Assembly: GCA_010909165.1 (NCBI GenBank)
Contig: VJWM01000196.1
Coordinates: forward strand, 1 to 64,000
DNA from: Anthoceros angustus
Taxonomy: Eukaryota > Streptophyta > Anthocerotopsida > Anthocerotales > Anthocerotaceae
Direction: 5' to 3'
Length of the DNA stretch: 64,000 nt
Shown here: positions 1 through 10,899 of the stretch, piece by piece
How positions within the stretch are numbered: position 1 is the stretch's first letter
Layout: each line of letters starts with the position of its first letter
The notes under the pieces: generated by a model
Told to the model about the DNA's origin: nothing
Seen by the model: only the letters and a program-made list of their open reading frames with translations
The model's database searches: none
Made by a program: the position numbers and the translations under genes

Positions 1-440
1 CGCTGGGACTGGAGCAGGTGAATATATTTGCGACCACAATTGAGACTGTGCGGAAGCCATCCCCCACCCCAATCCTGAAGTCTTTTTCAAACCAAATCCG
101 AGTTAAGGCCTGCAACTCCCCGCCATTCGCAAGGGATCATCGGCATGGCAGAGGGGGACGCCGGCCGGCCGGCGTCCTTCCTCTCAAACCTGCTTTCATA
201 CCCTGCCGCCAGCGGGTCAGCCTGTCCTCAAAGTTTCATCACCCTTCTTTTTTGTAGATTTCATTTTTGCTCCACGGAAAAGACCGGCAGTTACCGGCAG
301 CAATGGCCTTTGTCATGGGTCTTAAATGCGGACCAATTGAGGTTAACTCTAACACCATAACCCTTCGCCGGCGTTGAATGGATCTTCTATCACTGGTTCA
401 TACAATTGTCACCCTTCTTTTACGTAATTGACCCATACCC
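1..440. other. No gene recognised
   Basis: Short overlapping reading frames only, none with a recognisable motif. The expected second LTR of the adjacent minus-strand Copia remnant should lie here or further left. I find no match to its 206-bp LTR, so it is deleted or outside the window. Confidence 0.4.
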
Positions 441-479
441 CAAAAGTGGGAGTTCAATGCCCATGTGAAACCCCCTTCA

Positions 480-985
480 GAGGATATATGTCACAAAACC
501 CTCTTCGTGAATATTCACCCCCTTCGAAAGATATCGCGTTATCTCCTTGGATTGAATTTTCTCCCTGATGAAGTGATGCTTTACTTCAATGTGCTTCGTC
601 CTCGCGTGAAAAGTAGCATTCTTTGCTAAGTAAATGCAACCCTGATTGTCGTTGAAGATGGTTGTTGCACCTTCCGCTTAAATCCCATTTCTTGAGCAAT
701 CGTCAGAGCCATATTGCTTCCATTGTTGCAAGAGATATTGCCATGTACTCCGCTCAGAGGACAAAGCCACGATGGTGGCCTACTACTCCATGAAATGGCT
801 CCCCAAATAGCATAAACACATATCCTGTGGTAGACTTGCGGCCATCGACATCTCTAGCCCAATCTGAATCATAGAAGCCAACCACCTGGGCTTCTTCATG
901 CCGATCCTTTGGTATTTCAACTTCCAATGTTTTGTGCCGCGCAAGTATCTGAATATCCTCTTGACTGCTTGATAATCGTTGTCCG
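480..985 (-). pseudogene. Copia RNase H remnant
   Basis: On the minus strand the frames read AVKRIFRYLRGTKHW near 970-925, then a stretch corresponding to the Asp-containing strand (SDWARD-like) near 860, and NDNQGCIYLAKNATFHAR followed by TKHIEVKHHFIRE near 650-560. These are hallmark segments of Copia RNase H. Frameshifts and stops separate them. The homology ends near 540, where a short G/C-tract motif begins that also borders another Copia fragment at 13.04 kb. Confidence 0.8.
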
Positions 986-1650
986 GTTGGCCAAGAATCG
1001 ACTCACAACTCCCACTTGCCTCGCAATGTCGGCCTTGTCTTTGTTGCCAACATAAGATGCCAACACGCTTGATAGAGAGTCTTATCTATCTTCTCTTTCT
1101 CCTTTTCGTTGTAGGGCTCATGCTTCCATTCCACTTGCACTTAATCTTGAATGTCCACTTTGATCCTATGCTCTTCCTTCCGTGAGGTAGAGGAGTGATT
1201 GCCCAAGTTTTGTTCTTGAGAAGGAGTTATACTCGCCCACGCTTCTTTCCACTCCTTTGCCTTTGGTCCTTCCAATGCTTCCTTTAGGCTTTGTGGTTCA
1301 CGCATCCGCCAACCATGCCTCCTCATACACACATGCATTCATGGATTCCAAGATCTTCTGAAGGTTTCCATTGTCTCGTTGATCTTCTCAAGATTGGTTG
1401 TCTCTCGAATACTTGAGCTTCCTCTTCTTCGACACAATGCTTTGATCTTCATCTACTTCTCCAATCGCGACATCGAGAATTTCCCTTTCTCCCCCTCTAT
1501 GTCGCATTGTTGAGAAGGTTCGTTGGGCTCGAGCGGGTTGCTCAAGAGTGTCATCATAGTCGGAATCCTCATCGGGGTCGTCAACATACGCCGGATCCTT
1601 CATGATAACCACCGGGGTTGGAGCTCCCACTCCTTTGATGGGTTCCACAA
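986..1650 (-). pseudogene. Copia integrase-RT linker and truncated RT start
   Basis: The acidic linker (VDDPDEDSDYDD, about 1600-1565) follows the integrase. It leads into the start of the Copia reverse transcriptase, EPQSLKEALEGPKAKEWKEA at about 1295-1235, which matches the usual entry of the RVT_2 domain, then a KSIGSKWTFKIK-like stretch near 1165-1135. Beyond this the RT fingers and palm with the YVDD site are absent, so reverse transcriptase is not encoded here. Confidence 0.75.
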
Positions 1651-1716
1651 CCTCATTAAATACAACGTCCTCGCTAAAATGATCTTCTTCCTTGAAAGAT
1701 CATACAACCGTAGCCC

Positions 1717-2330
1717 TTAATCTCGAGAGTATCCAAGCATAAGGCACTTCACGCCTTTTGGATCCCATTTTGTTCGGGTTTGCTTCGGAACGTGAGCATA
1801 AACCACTGAACCAAAGATCCTCAAATGGCTTATGTCGGGCTTGACGCCAGACCACGCTTCCTCCGGGGTCATTCCAACAATAGCTTTGGTTGGAACTCGA
1901 TTCAAAACATAGGTTGCTGTAACAACAGCCTCACCCCAAAAACGTACTTCCAAGCCACTATGATGTAACATGCATTTAGCTGCCTCCACCAGACTCCTAA
2001 GTTTGCGCTCCGCCACTCCATTTTGCTCCGGTGTGTGAGGGATGGTTAGTTGCCTTCCAATTCCATGCTCCTTGCAAAAGCGTTGGAAGTCAGTGGAGAT
2101 GTATTCACCTCCGTTGTCACTACGCAAAGTCTTCAGACGTTGTCCACTTGCGTTCTCCACCATGGCTTTCCATTCCTTGAAGAGTGTAACACCGGATTTC
2201 TCCTTCATAAGATATGTCCAGTCTTCCTAGTGAAATCATCCACAAACACCGAATGTAGCGGGCTCCGCCATGAGTGGGATTTTCATTGGACCACACACAT
2301 CCGTGTGTACCAACTCTAGCGCCATCTTTG
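1717..2330 (-). pseudogene. Copia integrase core (frameshifted)
   Basis: Retroviral-type integrase, which joins element cDNA to the host chromosome. The catalytic triad segments are visible on the minus strand: VHTDVCGPM near 2310-2285 (first Asp), LRSDNGGEY near 2125-2100 (second Asp) and PEQNGVAERK near 2035-2005 (Glu). The longest open stretch is 1717-2208 and ends in the typical LRIFGSVVYAHVPKQ segment. One frameshift separates the first Asp from the rest. The HHCC finger lies further upstream (LWHQRLGH near 2497-2474). Confidence 0.88.
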
Positions 2331-2399
2331 CTCGTCATGCAATCTTTGGGAACTTAGTTCGGTGTAGCTTTCCCATTATGCACCCTTGGCATAATTGCG

Positions 2400-2960
2400 G
2401 CTCACCCACTTCTTTCAAATCCAAGCACAGAACCATATGTTGGTTCTTCATCAACTGATATTGTCCACACCAATGTGCCCTAGACGTTGATGCCATAAAT
2501 CAATAGATCCAATGCTATTTTGCGAACTGTCCATAAAGGTGCAAGCTTGCCTTCCACGAAGCACACAACTTGTACAAATTTCCTATTGGACGCTAGCAAT
2601 CACTTTAGCATTCGATAACTCTGCCGGATTGGATCCGAAATCCTTTGGAATTGAACACAACCTCATGACTGATCGGCAATTTTGCGGAGAAGAAGATTCC
2701 TCGCAAGATGAGGCACATGATGCACGTCCTTAATACCTGTGTCCTCCGGAAGATGGACTCGTAACACTCCTCTTCCCTTGATGTCATGTGACCTATTGTC
2801 ACCAAGCGCCCGTATGCCCCTCGGCAATACCTCGTAGCTTGAGAACCAAGGAAGGTTATAAGCGAAATCTTTGGGATGCACGAGTCAAGGTACAAACTCT
2901 CATCCTTCTTTGATGAAGTCGCTTGATCTCTTTCGGTGAAGCACGCCAAGATGTGTTCTT
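2400..2960 (-). pseudogene. Copia protease / GAG-pre-integrase remnant
   Basis: Minus-strand frames carry YLDS near 2905-2890, a relic of the LDSG aspartic protease site with Gly replaced by Cys. After it come LGDNRSHDIKGRGVLRV and DVHHVPHLARNLL, the standard protease-to-pre-integrase region of Copia elements, then LWHQRLGH of the integrase zinc finger. At least two frame changes occur. The changed catalytic context fits an inactive copy. Confidence 0.75.
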
Positions 2961-3000
2961 GGTCCTTCTCGACTTGATTAGCTTGGGATGATTTCCTTCT

Positions 3001-3670
3001 TCAAGTCACAATCTTATTCTGATCCTTTGCGTGGTGATTGGGCTTCCTGCAGTAATAACAAAAGCCTTTCACCTTTCTCTTTGCATCTGTATCCTTTGTC
3101 CCTTCTAGAGACTTGGCTTGCGAGGTCTTCCACCGTGATGTGCCCTTCTTGGAGAAGAGTGCCAAGCCTTCGTTGCCTTGTGTCTGGAAAGAACCATCAA
3201 GCTCCTCTTGTAGGAGTAATCTAACCACCTCATCAAAGGTTGGTTGATTGTCACTTGGACGCATCGCTACGGATGCCCTATAAGACAATAAAATTGCCTA
3301 CATGATGGTGGCAAACTACTCGAAGCTGATCACCTTACCCTCCGAAGGTTTGATCTCGCCTCCTCATTTGATCAACCAAGCTTTTCAACTTGTTGACATG
3401 TTGTTGAAGTGTCGCCTCACCATCTTGAAGTTGGAGAATTGACTTTCCAGACATTTCGCTCACAATGCTCTTCTTCTTACGCCAGCAAAGAATTTTCCAT
3501 GCATCCTGCGAAGAGACACACTCGCTCAATTGTGAGAGAATGTCATCGACACATTCAGATAATATTAGCCAAGGCTTCGCATCCTTGTCTATATCCTTTT
3601 CGTGAAGCGCCATCCGAAGTCCATTTTCCACAAACTTCCACAATCCTCAATGAGAAGAGATTTTAGCTTC
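3001..3670 (-). pseudogene. Copia gag with zinc knuckle
   Basis: The capsid-like part (about 3643-3335) contains WKILCWRKKKS and LQQHVNKLKSLVDQM, typical of the UBN2/gag domain of Copia elements. A second frame (3288-3001) holds DEVVRLLLQEE and a degenerate knuckle, CYYCRKPNHHAKDQ, whose last zinc ligand Cys is now Gln. A frameshift and about 50 bp of out-of-frame sequence separate the parts. The N-terminal start is also frameshifted near 3650. Confidence 0.82.
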
Positions 3671-3903
3671 AACTTCCATAATGTGAAGTTCGCCATCAAA
3701 CTTCTCCACTTGACGCGTAGTCTCCATATGCACACCTCGAAAGCTATGCAAAGACAAGACAAAGTTCCTCGCAAACTACTACCAAGCTTCACAAAATTGC
3801 AAACGAGCTTTTCAGGACATCGATAACTACAAACAATGCAATAGAAGACAAGTGGCAAGAGTCGGGGTGGTCGTAGTAGTACTTTACGATGCATCTCAAC
3901 CAT

Positions 3904-3915
3904 GCTCTGATACCA
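3904..3915 (-). other. Primer binding site (tRNA-iMet)
   Basis: The minus strand reads TGGTATCAGAGC immediately after the LTR 3' end CTAACA, with no spacer. This is the standard Copia site complementary to the 3' end of initiator methionine tRNA. It fixes the LTR boundary and the strand of the element. Confidence 0.9.
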
Positions 3916-4121
3916 TGTTAGAAAACAAATTCCTGTGTTCAAGACATTAGAAATGGTGTGCTATGCATACATATATAGCCTTTGGCCTTGTCATACTCTC
4001 GATAGTATGAAACCCTATCTCACTCCTGGGATAATCCTATATACTTCTAGGACTTATACTCATAACTCTAATATGAGCTCTAATATGAGATGTGTTGCAC
4101 CAATCCTATAAAGTTCTAACA
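3916..4121 (-). repeat. 5' LTR of the minus-strand Copia remnant
   Basis: A 206-bp LTR begins TGTTAGAA and ends TTCTAACA on the minus strand, giving an inverted terminal pair TGTTAG/CTAACA. The inner edge touches the primer binding site. The outer edge lies 37 bp from the stop codon of a minus-strand coding fragment, so the element sits at the edge of a host gene region. No second copy of this LTR was found in the window. Confidence 0.85.
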
Positions 4122-4158
4122 AGATGTGCCCATTGGCCAGCGAGATTTCTGGCACGAA

Positions 4159-4404
4159 TTACGTGAACTCAAGGAGCACCTGGGAGAGGAGATCCAGCGC
4201 CTCTACCACCGTGCGCAGGCTTTGCAATTGGTGGCTCGTCCCGGCATCAAACTCCACCTTCCCACCCTCTCCATCGCCTTTCAGCTGCAGTAGTGAACCC
4301 CACATCTCCCGTATGTGGAGAAGGGAGTACCCAGCCATAGCAGCTCCTGAGCCAATGGCTGTGAAAGCATCTGGGTACGGCGCTTGTTGGAGGCATCGTG
4401 ATCC
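4159..4404 (-). pseudogene. Possible terminal exon of an unknown host gene
   Basis: An 82-codon open stretch on the minus strand, preceded by a TAG acceptor-like site at 4407-4405 and ending in TAA at 4161-4159. It reads YPDAFTAIGSGAAMAGY near its start and LRTVVEALDLLSQVLLEF at its end. Composition looks like a real protein (amphipathic, Leu-rich C-terminus), but I recognise no family. It lies between the Sec14-like gene and the Copia LTR. No upstream exon can be assigned, so it may be the orphaned 3' end of a gene, or read-through noise. Confidence 0.35.
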
Positions 4405-4596
4405 CTACTTCGCCGGAATGTCTAAATTATTCGAAAAAGATACAAAACAGAAAAGTTTTTCGAAGTGCCACCTGCGGCCAAATGGCTGAGCTGAGGAGAG
4501 GGACGTTTGCTCGTCTTCCCACCTCTTGTGCAAGTAGCGGGTAGCCACATGCAGCCAAAAGATTGTGGCCAAATTTGCTTCCACCGTTTGGATGTC

Positions 4597-6049
4597 TCAA
4601 ATTGAATGTTTTGAAGACCCCTTTGGGATGAGAGCGTCTTGAAATGGAACCAAAGGCAATTTTCCCCCCAATATGTCAGGCAGCTGGTCTTCATCGATGT
4701 CCATCAGAAGAGTCCTCGGTATCTCTTTGTCAGTGAGAAAAACTATCTGCACCCGAATCACAACGACACAGCTCATTTTCCTAGCGAGCGCAGATAAGGG
4801 ACAAGTCGGAAAGAAGACATTTGTAGAGCATGCAGATTACCTTTCGCTCGGTTGCTTTGTCAATGAAGGTGGATACCACCTTCCACGCTCCCCAAAAAAT
4901 GTAGGGTGCACGGAGAAAGTAAAGCTTGCCCAAACGCTCAGGATAGTAAGCCTACATGGAGTCCGCAATGCTCAGAACTCGGTACGCATGACAGCTGTGT
5001 CTCGAAGCAGGGAACGGGACATCCAAATACCTGAAGGAACTCAAAACCCGAGATGTATCCGCGGACGTCAACATTCTTATAGCCAAATCCTTCCAGAGAC
5101 ATCACACAGCAGAACTTCTCCTGTCCAGGGGGCATACTGCACCCAGGCCAGCAAGTCCAGCCGAACAATGGATTCAGAAGTAGCTTACAGGACTCCAGGA
5201 TAAGGCACTCACAAAACACAGATGGAGTTAATGCTCTTTCACCGCAAATACCTGGCAACAACTGCATCCAAAACGAAGACGACGAAACCTGCAAGGGTGT
5301 TCTGACCCGGTTGTCACACAATTTTCCAACAGTCATCCAGCAATGTATTTTCCGACAGAGAGCAGCAGACACTTACGCTTGAAGACTTCGATATCATGTG
5401 GTATATGCTTGTCCGCCCTTCCATATATAATTGGCCTGCCTTTCTTATCATGTCCCTGAAGAAACACCTTCCCAGCTTGGAGCTCGTGTTGGACGGCTTC
5501 TGGAGGAATATGGCCGAGGGGCACGTAAGAGCGTCTCCACCTCTGATGGGAGACGAACATACCTGCCGCCTTCTTCACATCCTTCGACCTAGCCAGCAGG
5601 AAACGTCGGAGTGTTGCATCCGTTGTGTCCTAAATAGACCAACGAAAATCACAGTGGCTTCAGTACTGAGTGAGCTGCCACAGCGTCAAGCTACTACAGC
5701 ACAGCAGCAGACGGCGACATTCTGGCGATAAGGACATTTTGGCCAATAAGGAAAACCGGGGGTAGAATTCTGTGACGCCACTCCTCAAGCAGCTGGAGAC
5801 CAGAGACAGGATCAGCTCAATCACGCGCAGTACCTTAGAAAGAGGATCATGCTTGTTCACCAAAGCTCGAACTTTAAGCAGCCGCTGCTGCATCTCTGGG
5901 TCAGCATCATGGTTGGGCTCTGAGACGTAGCAATTGCCCAGACCATTTGCATCCGGCTCCTGCCCTTCAGATTCACTCTGGTAAGCCCTTTCACCCGCCT
6001 CCGACTCCGACTCCCCCGGCATTCTCCTGCGCGCATCCTCCGATTCCAT
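4597..6049 (-). CDS. CRAL-TRIO (Sec14-like) lipid-transfer protein
   Basis: Predicted 290-residue single-domain Sec14-like protein; family members bind and transfer phosphatidylinositol or other hydrophobic ligands at membranes. Six exons with GT-AG introns: 6049-5834, 5629-5377, 5288-5252, 5136-5031, 4951-4841 and 4746-4597. They sum to 873 nt with consistent phases. The start is the first ATG of an acidic, low-complexity N-terminus (about residues 1-60). The CRAL-TRIO N-terminal helix segment ATLRRFLLARSKDVKKAAGMF follows at about residues 77-97. The lipid-binding domain shows GHDKKGRPIIYGRADKH, FVVFVLDAVVASMPPGQEKF, LEGFGYKNVDVRGY, YYPERLGKLYFLRAPYIFWG and a C-terminal LPDILGGKLP, in family order. 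The protein ends soon after the domain, with no GOLD or nodulin extension. Introns are 79-204 bp. Ligand specificity cannot be read from sequence. Confidence 0.9.
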
Positions 6050-6570
6050 CACCTGTGCTCTCCGAACGAGCCCGACAGGTCAACAATGTGCAGACTACCG
6101 TTTTCTCGTATTTCAGCGGGACTCTCGGGTTGTCCACTTCTGTCATAGTATCCTAACCATAGCTTTATTCGCTCGCTCACTGTACAACCGCGTTGAAAAG
6201 TGTGGGAACGCCTTTTTCACTCTTCCTGCCACGACCATCAGGCGACCCCGTCAACCGTCCTCAAATATGAGTGAGATCTCAACTCTCAATTCTTCGGTAT
6301 GCAGCACCTGTCTACAGTCAACCGGGTCACCCGACCGGGGAAGGGAAGGATGAATTGGCCGATCACCTGGTAATAAGAAGCCTGGCCGGTGATCCAAGGC
6401 ACTATCACTCTGTAGCACACTACTTTGCTATTAAACGACCTTTCTGATCAAAACTGAATCGGAACATGAATTTCATGAACCTAGAAACGGTGCAAAATTG
6501 ACATGGAACAGCACAACCCGCAGCCTCTGCTGCGAGATTTTTAGCAAGCGCCATGTACAACTCTATGAGT
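6050..6570. other. Intergenic: Sec14-like promoter side and EBP1 3' side
   Basis: 520 bp between two minus-strand genes in tandem. It should hold the 5' region of the Sec14-like gene and the 3' untranslated region of the EBP1 gene. I see no other coding stretch and no clear TATA box. Confidence 0.5.
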
Positions 6571-8928
6571 TCATGTGGCGTCCATGTTATCTGCGCCATC
6601 TGCACCATCTGCGCCCTCAGTAGAGACCTCCATGGCATCATCTTGACCCTCACCCTTCTTGCCTGGCACACAACGCAGTAGAACAGGATCGACTGGGGAT
6701 GAGCAACATATTCAACTGTCATCTGACTTGAACAGATTCAAAATTTGTCCGAGTCGTAACCGTTCTACAGACACCGACCTTTCTTCTTCTTCCCACCACC
6801 TTTTTTCTTTGCCTTCGTGCCCAAAGCCAACCAGGCCTTGATCTCCGGATCTTCCAAAACTTTTGAGGGCTGAAGTTCTTGCAATGGGTGTCCCGTCACC
6901 CTGTCGGAGCCATTGGGCATCAGCAGAACTGTGAACTTTATGTGAGCCACCAAATCGCCTGAAAAACGGGTAACACGGTTTGAGAACCAAATTGCATTAA
7001 AAAAAACCTCATCTCGCAGAGGAAAGTAAACCAAATTTGATACAATAGCTCAGTAGCTCACCTGGCTTCTCATGCAGCACAGGGTATGGTTGTAGAAGTT
7101 CATGGTTCACACACTCAACAAGTCCCAACCGAGCACGCTTCTCTTCTAAAGCCCTGCCAAAGGCGGAGTACCACCGGGTCATGTTGGTTGTACTCACACA
7201 CAAATTCAAGATGAAGCGCTTGCCTGAACATACAGAGGCTGACCTTGCTGTAAAGGGCATAAGTGGGAACTTCTGATTGATCTCACTGAAGATAAACCTT
7301 GAGGCCTTCATCTTCAGGTGGTAACTCTTGTCCACTGCCCTCTTATACACGGTAGTTTGCTTTTCGTCCAACAACTTCGGCTGCATGGCACGTGCAGACA
7401 AACTTCAATGAAATTTGAATTTCACAAACGTCTAAGCAGCAAAACTCCTGACATGTGGACAAGCCAGGTACTCCGAACCTTGCCATCACCAGTGCTCATA
7501 ACAATGTCAATAGCATATACTTCATTCTCTTCAAACTCTGCATCATCAACCCTAGTCTCCGGGTTTGCAGCACTTAAGATGACTTTGTTTGCATCAATGA
7601 CAAACTGCTTCATTTGGTGACTGAGCACCCCTTCAGCAACCTTGCAATCATAGGCGGCAGCGACCTTTTGAAGGGCTTCTGTCACATCCTTGTTCTGCGA
7701 AACAACACCACAAGCCGGAAGCCAACAGTAAGATTCTTATTAACATCTCAACAGGAGAAACACAGCAGCTATGAAGAACAGCAAACCAGAGGATCTATAA
7801 GTACGCACTCATGTCAGTAAGAAACCTGACCTTCTTGCCAGGTCTGACAAGCCTCAAAGCCACCTCAGCAGCTGTATTGGCAGCAGCAAGGACATCGGCA
7901 GCCCTTCCCGTTACGGGGCCCTCTTGAATCACATGTGTGTGTGCAACAACAGTTGCAAAGCCATCGATGTGGCATCCCAAGTCACTGTCACACACATGAC
8001 ACAGATAACCACAAAAAAAGATGTGACACGCACCCAAATAACGGAATACAGGAAAATTGGAACGCTGACAACAGTGCTACTTCTAATCTTGCAGCGTACA
8101 AGTAAGTGCCAAGCAGCTGAAGAAACAAATACAGCATTTCCAGGGCGTACTCACATCTTCACAATATCACCTGCCTTGACAGTGCTGTCATCGCTTGCCA
8201 GGGGTGAGAAATGGCAAACCGTGTTGTTCAGGGATACACATGTCGGAAACGCAACACCCTTCTCGATTTTTTTCTTGGAGTTTTTGTAGACGTTTGCCGT
8301 CAACCTACATCACGAATGACGTAAATTAGAAGCTAAAACGAAGCTCAGGGCAAGCGGTACAAAACCACCTGTCTTCCAAAAATTCCTCTACTGCACAATG
8401 ACAAGAAAACGCACTCTCTGATCAAGGAGTCCCCCAGCTCGCACAAGTCCACGACCTTCGCCCCTGGCACAGACTTGGATACCACCAACTGAAGTGCCTC
8501 TGATACAAGAGACAAGCGCAAAGTCACAAATTAATCACTGAATACACCGACACCTGGAAAACCCTTGCCACCGATTCCCGCCGCAAGTATGCCTAGAGAT
8601 TTTCTCCGTCAACTCCAACAGCTGCAACGCAGAAACTGAGGTGCCTGATACAACAGACTATTGGGAGAGGTGAAAAAATCTGGCCTCGTCCACAGCAGTG
8701 CGCAGCATTGGCCGCCGCCAGTGGGTGACTCGGTCAGTCTCGGGACATCTCAAACCAAGAGCATCCGGCGGCGATCACCCTAAAATTTCACCATTGCGGC
8801 ACTCTGCACTCCGAACCAGCGTAGGAGATCTTACTGTTGGCAATCTCGGCGGCAAGCTTGTACTTGGTGACTACATCGGCTGAGGAGAGATCGAGCTCCT
8901 TCTCCTCCTTCGTCTCGTCGTCCGACAT
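6571..8928 (-). CDS. EBP1: EBP1 / PA2G4 (proliferation-associated 2G4) homologue
   Basis: ErbB3-binding protein 1 family: a catalytically dead methionine-aminopeptidase-fold RNA/ribosome-associated protein, linked in plants to organ growth and ribosome biogenesis. Nine exons: 8928-8835, 8499-8415, 8304-8155, 7984-7831, 7694-7479, 7380-7244, 7153-7062, 6958-6779 and 6662-6571. They total 1200 nt (399 aa), every junction GT-AG and in phase. N-terminus MSDDETKEEKELDLSS; then NKALQLVVSKS, GVAFPTC, the pita-bread core DLGCHIDGFATVVAHTHVI, NTAAEVALRLVRPGKK, VEGVLSHQ-like EGVLSHQMKQFVID, DDAEFEENEVYAIDI, KMKASRFIFSEI, VECVNHELLQPYPVLHEKPG and KFTVLLMPNGSDR. A lysine-rich tail (KKKGGGKKKKG) and an acidic C-terminus ending NMDAT follow, as in plant homologues. 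An in-frame ATG lies 9 nt upstream (8937); 8928 is chosen because family proteins begin MSxDDE. Introns are 90-335 bp, the first longest. Confidence 0.97.
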
Positions 8929-9314
8929 GGCTGACATTGCGGCCCAGAAACCCCCGCCGCCGCTGCTCGCTCGGCAATTGATTCCCGAGGATTTGCGAGC
9001 CGGAGCAAAACACAAATCCTGCCCCAGAAAGCGTGGGCCTCACTCAAGTCTGGTGGAGCCCGTGGCACCCCCCTTGGTACGCTACGCAGTGCTCTGTGCA
9101 GACTAGCGAGACCGGCGGCAGCGGCGAATGGCGATGGCGGCTCGCGCTGTGAGAGGAACGCTGTGGCGTGTTGAAGTGAAAGGAACGCCCCTAACGCCGC
9201 ATAACGGAACGCGGTCCCCACCGCCACCCCTGTTCCGTTTTCGCCCTGCGCTTGACGTTTACTCTTTGGCTCCTGAAATCGTGATTCCATCCGCCAGAGT
9301 TATCCGCTCCAGGA
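8929..9314. promoter_or_regulatory. Shared divergent promoter region (EBP1 / plastid bS6)
   Basis: Only 386 bp separate the start codons of two head-to-head genes, one for a ribosome-associated growth factor and one for a plastid ribosomal protein. The stretch is GC-rich, with no obvious TATA box for either gene, as is common for housekeeping promoters. Both 5' untranslated regions must lie here. Co-regulation is inferred from layout only. Confidence 0.55.
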
Positions 9315-10111
9315 ATGTCAATGGCCGCCATGGCCACTGCAGCAGCACAGCTGCCGAGGCTCAGCTGCTGCGCTGCCACCGCCAGCAAGACGAATGCAAG
9401 CACCAGCACCAGCAGTTGTTGCGTCTCTCCACCGTCGTCTTCGTGGGTGTTTTCCGCTGTCAGGGTGCGGGTGGTTTCCGGGGGCAGAGCGGAAGGGAGG
9501 CTGAGATCTGCGGGAGTAGCTAGGGCTGTGGCTACGGAGGACTCTGTGGAGGAGGAGGGGATTGAGAGTGCCACTGGTCTGGAGAATCTGGGGATTTCCC
9601 CGAAGGAGGTGCGGCTGTATCCGCAGGGACTGCAGAAGTACGAGACCATGGCGGTGCTGCGGCCTGACATCACTGAGGACCAGCGGCTGGCGCTTACACA
9701 GCGCTACGAGGAGGTATAGTAGGATGTTTGCCCATTGTGCTTCGAGGGGAATGGCAGAGGAAGTGTGCGAGTTAGCATGTTGCCAATTTTGTCGTAGGTT
9801 TGCGGGTCTGCTTTTGCTCATGGCCCTGCGAGGAAGTGTTGGGTGGGATCACATTCTGCATGCTTTGGACTTGTATGCAGGCAATCATTGCTGGTGGGGG
9901 GCTGGACGTTGAAATGTTCAACAGGGGCATGCAGCCTCTTGCCTATAACATCAAGGTTAAGAACATGGGTGGTGTTTCAAGTAGATATCTGGATGGTCTC
10001 TATTTGCTCTTCACATATGTGACAGCACCTAAGGCGCAACTAGCTCTTCAGCAACGGCTGAATGCAGACGACGATGTCATCCGGTCCACCACATTTAGGT
10101 TGAAAGCTTAA
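9315..10111 (+). CDS. RPS6: Chloroplast 30S ribosomal protein bS6
   Basis: Nuclear-encoded plastid ribosomal protein S6 of the small subunit, 209 aa in two exons (9315-9713 and 9881-10111) with a 167-bp GT-AG intron in phase 0. Residues 1 to about 70 form a Ser/Thr/Ala/Arg-rich, acid-poor transit peptide. The S6 domain runs from about residue 107 to the end: YETMAVLRPDITEDQRLALT, then AGGGLDVEMFNRGMQPLAYN, KNMGGVSSRYLDGLYLLFTY and LNADDDVIRSTTF, all conserved segments of the family. The protein ends LKA directly after the last conserved strand, lacking the short basic tail common in homologues. The start ATG is the first of three closely spaced ATGs (codons 1, 3, 6). Confidence 0.96.
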
Positions 10112-10899
10112 GACAGCCTTCTGTCGAGAGGTTTGAAGGGGCACACAGGAACGGGCCAGTTGAGCATTGCTTTTCCATTGTTTGCCTTCCTGTACAGCCG
10201 GCTGACCAATTGTCAACTCGTGTTTTGTGCGTCCACTGTGCCTCTTATTACTTGGTGCTGTTCCATCCAAGTCTCATGGGGTGTGGGACAATCTATGTCA
10301 CAACTGTGGGTTTTGTCCTGCAACCATACTCTCGGTTGGACTCATTGGAAGTGAATTATCTTTGTGCGCAAACTGCTCGGAAACCTCTAACATCCAACCT
10401 GGATTAGTGGAACTTAATGGAAACATGAGATCATGCCACTGGCCGCACCGATTTGGTAGTGTTTGATGCCACCAAATACACTCCCTCGGTTTTGTCATCA
10501 CAATCGGGTGAGTTGTGATGGACACAGGGCAAAGGCGCTCTCATGAGGCCCGCCAAGCAGTCTCAGTGCGGGCAAAGAGCCCGGCACAGAAGGGTGTTTG
10601 GCTCCGGGCCAGCCTGCAGGAGCCAAAGCAGGAACTGTGGCAGAGTGCCTCTCGTCCAACAAAGAAACTGGCCACTAGAGAAACAGGGGCCAAGGCATCA
10701 AGCCCCGTACCTTACGTGAGTGAAGCAACGTTGCCTTTGCCACCAGATTATGCAGTGCTGTCCCCTGAAGAAACTTAACAGCCATCTGTATTTGTGCCTC
10801 CGGCTGCACACTTGTTAGTTGGACCTACGTTCTCCGTAAAATATCCAACTTTCCAAGGCAACAGGATCACGCATGCCAGTACCTATCTCGGGTATTGGG
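10112..10899. other. Downstream of plastid bS6: 3' UTR and unassigned
   Basis: Includes the bS6 3' region. One plus-strand frame (10,518-10,778, 86 codons from ATG) reads SHEARQAVSVRAKSPAQKG and ends LPPDYAVLSPEET before a stop; I recognise no family. Near 10,290-10,370 another frame has a C-x2-C ... LC-x2-C pattern (LCHNC ... SLCANC), too weak to name. No gene is called. Confidence 0.3.

Larger units (their letters stand above)
440..4121 (-). mobile_element. Degenerate Ty1/Copia retrotransposon
   Basis: Reading the minus strand from 4121 downwards gives LTR, tRNA-Met primer site, gag with a zinc knuckle, protease and GAG-pre-integrase, integrase, a fragment of reverse transcriptase and RNase H, in the Copia order (integrase before RT). 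Most of the RT palm is missing: reading passes within about 150 bp from the N-terminal RT segment near 1140 to RNase H near 960. Every domain is frameshifted and no second LTR is visible. This is an old, internally deleted, inactive copy. Confidence 0.9.

Noticed and set aside
1-440. 3' LTR of the first Copia remnant
   Set aside because: No stretch here matches the 206-bp LTR at 3916-4121; only CTCTAACA near 345 resembles its terminus.
3904-3915. tRNA-Met gene fragment
   Set aside because: Only the 12 bases complementary to the tRNA 3' end are present, exactly at an LTR edge, so it is a primer binding site.
9191-9821. Long minus-strand frames (160 and 167 codons) over the first exon of plastid bS6
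   Set aside because: They are antisense shadows of a GC-rich, Ser/Ala-rich transit-peptide exon whose plus-strand product is clearly recognisable.
10287-10470. C-x2-C ... LC-x2-C pattern as a B-box zinc finger
   Set aside because: Spacing is off, His ligands are missing and no CCT or second B-box is nearby; probably chance in the bS6 3' region.
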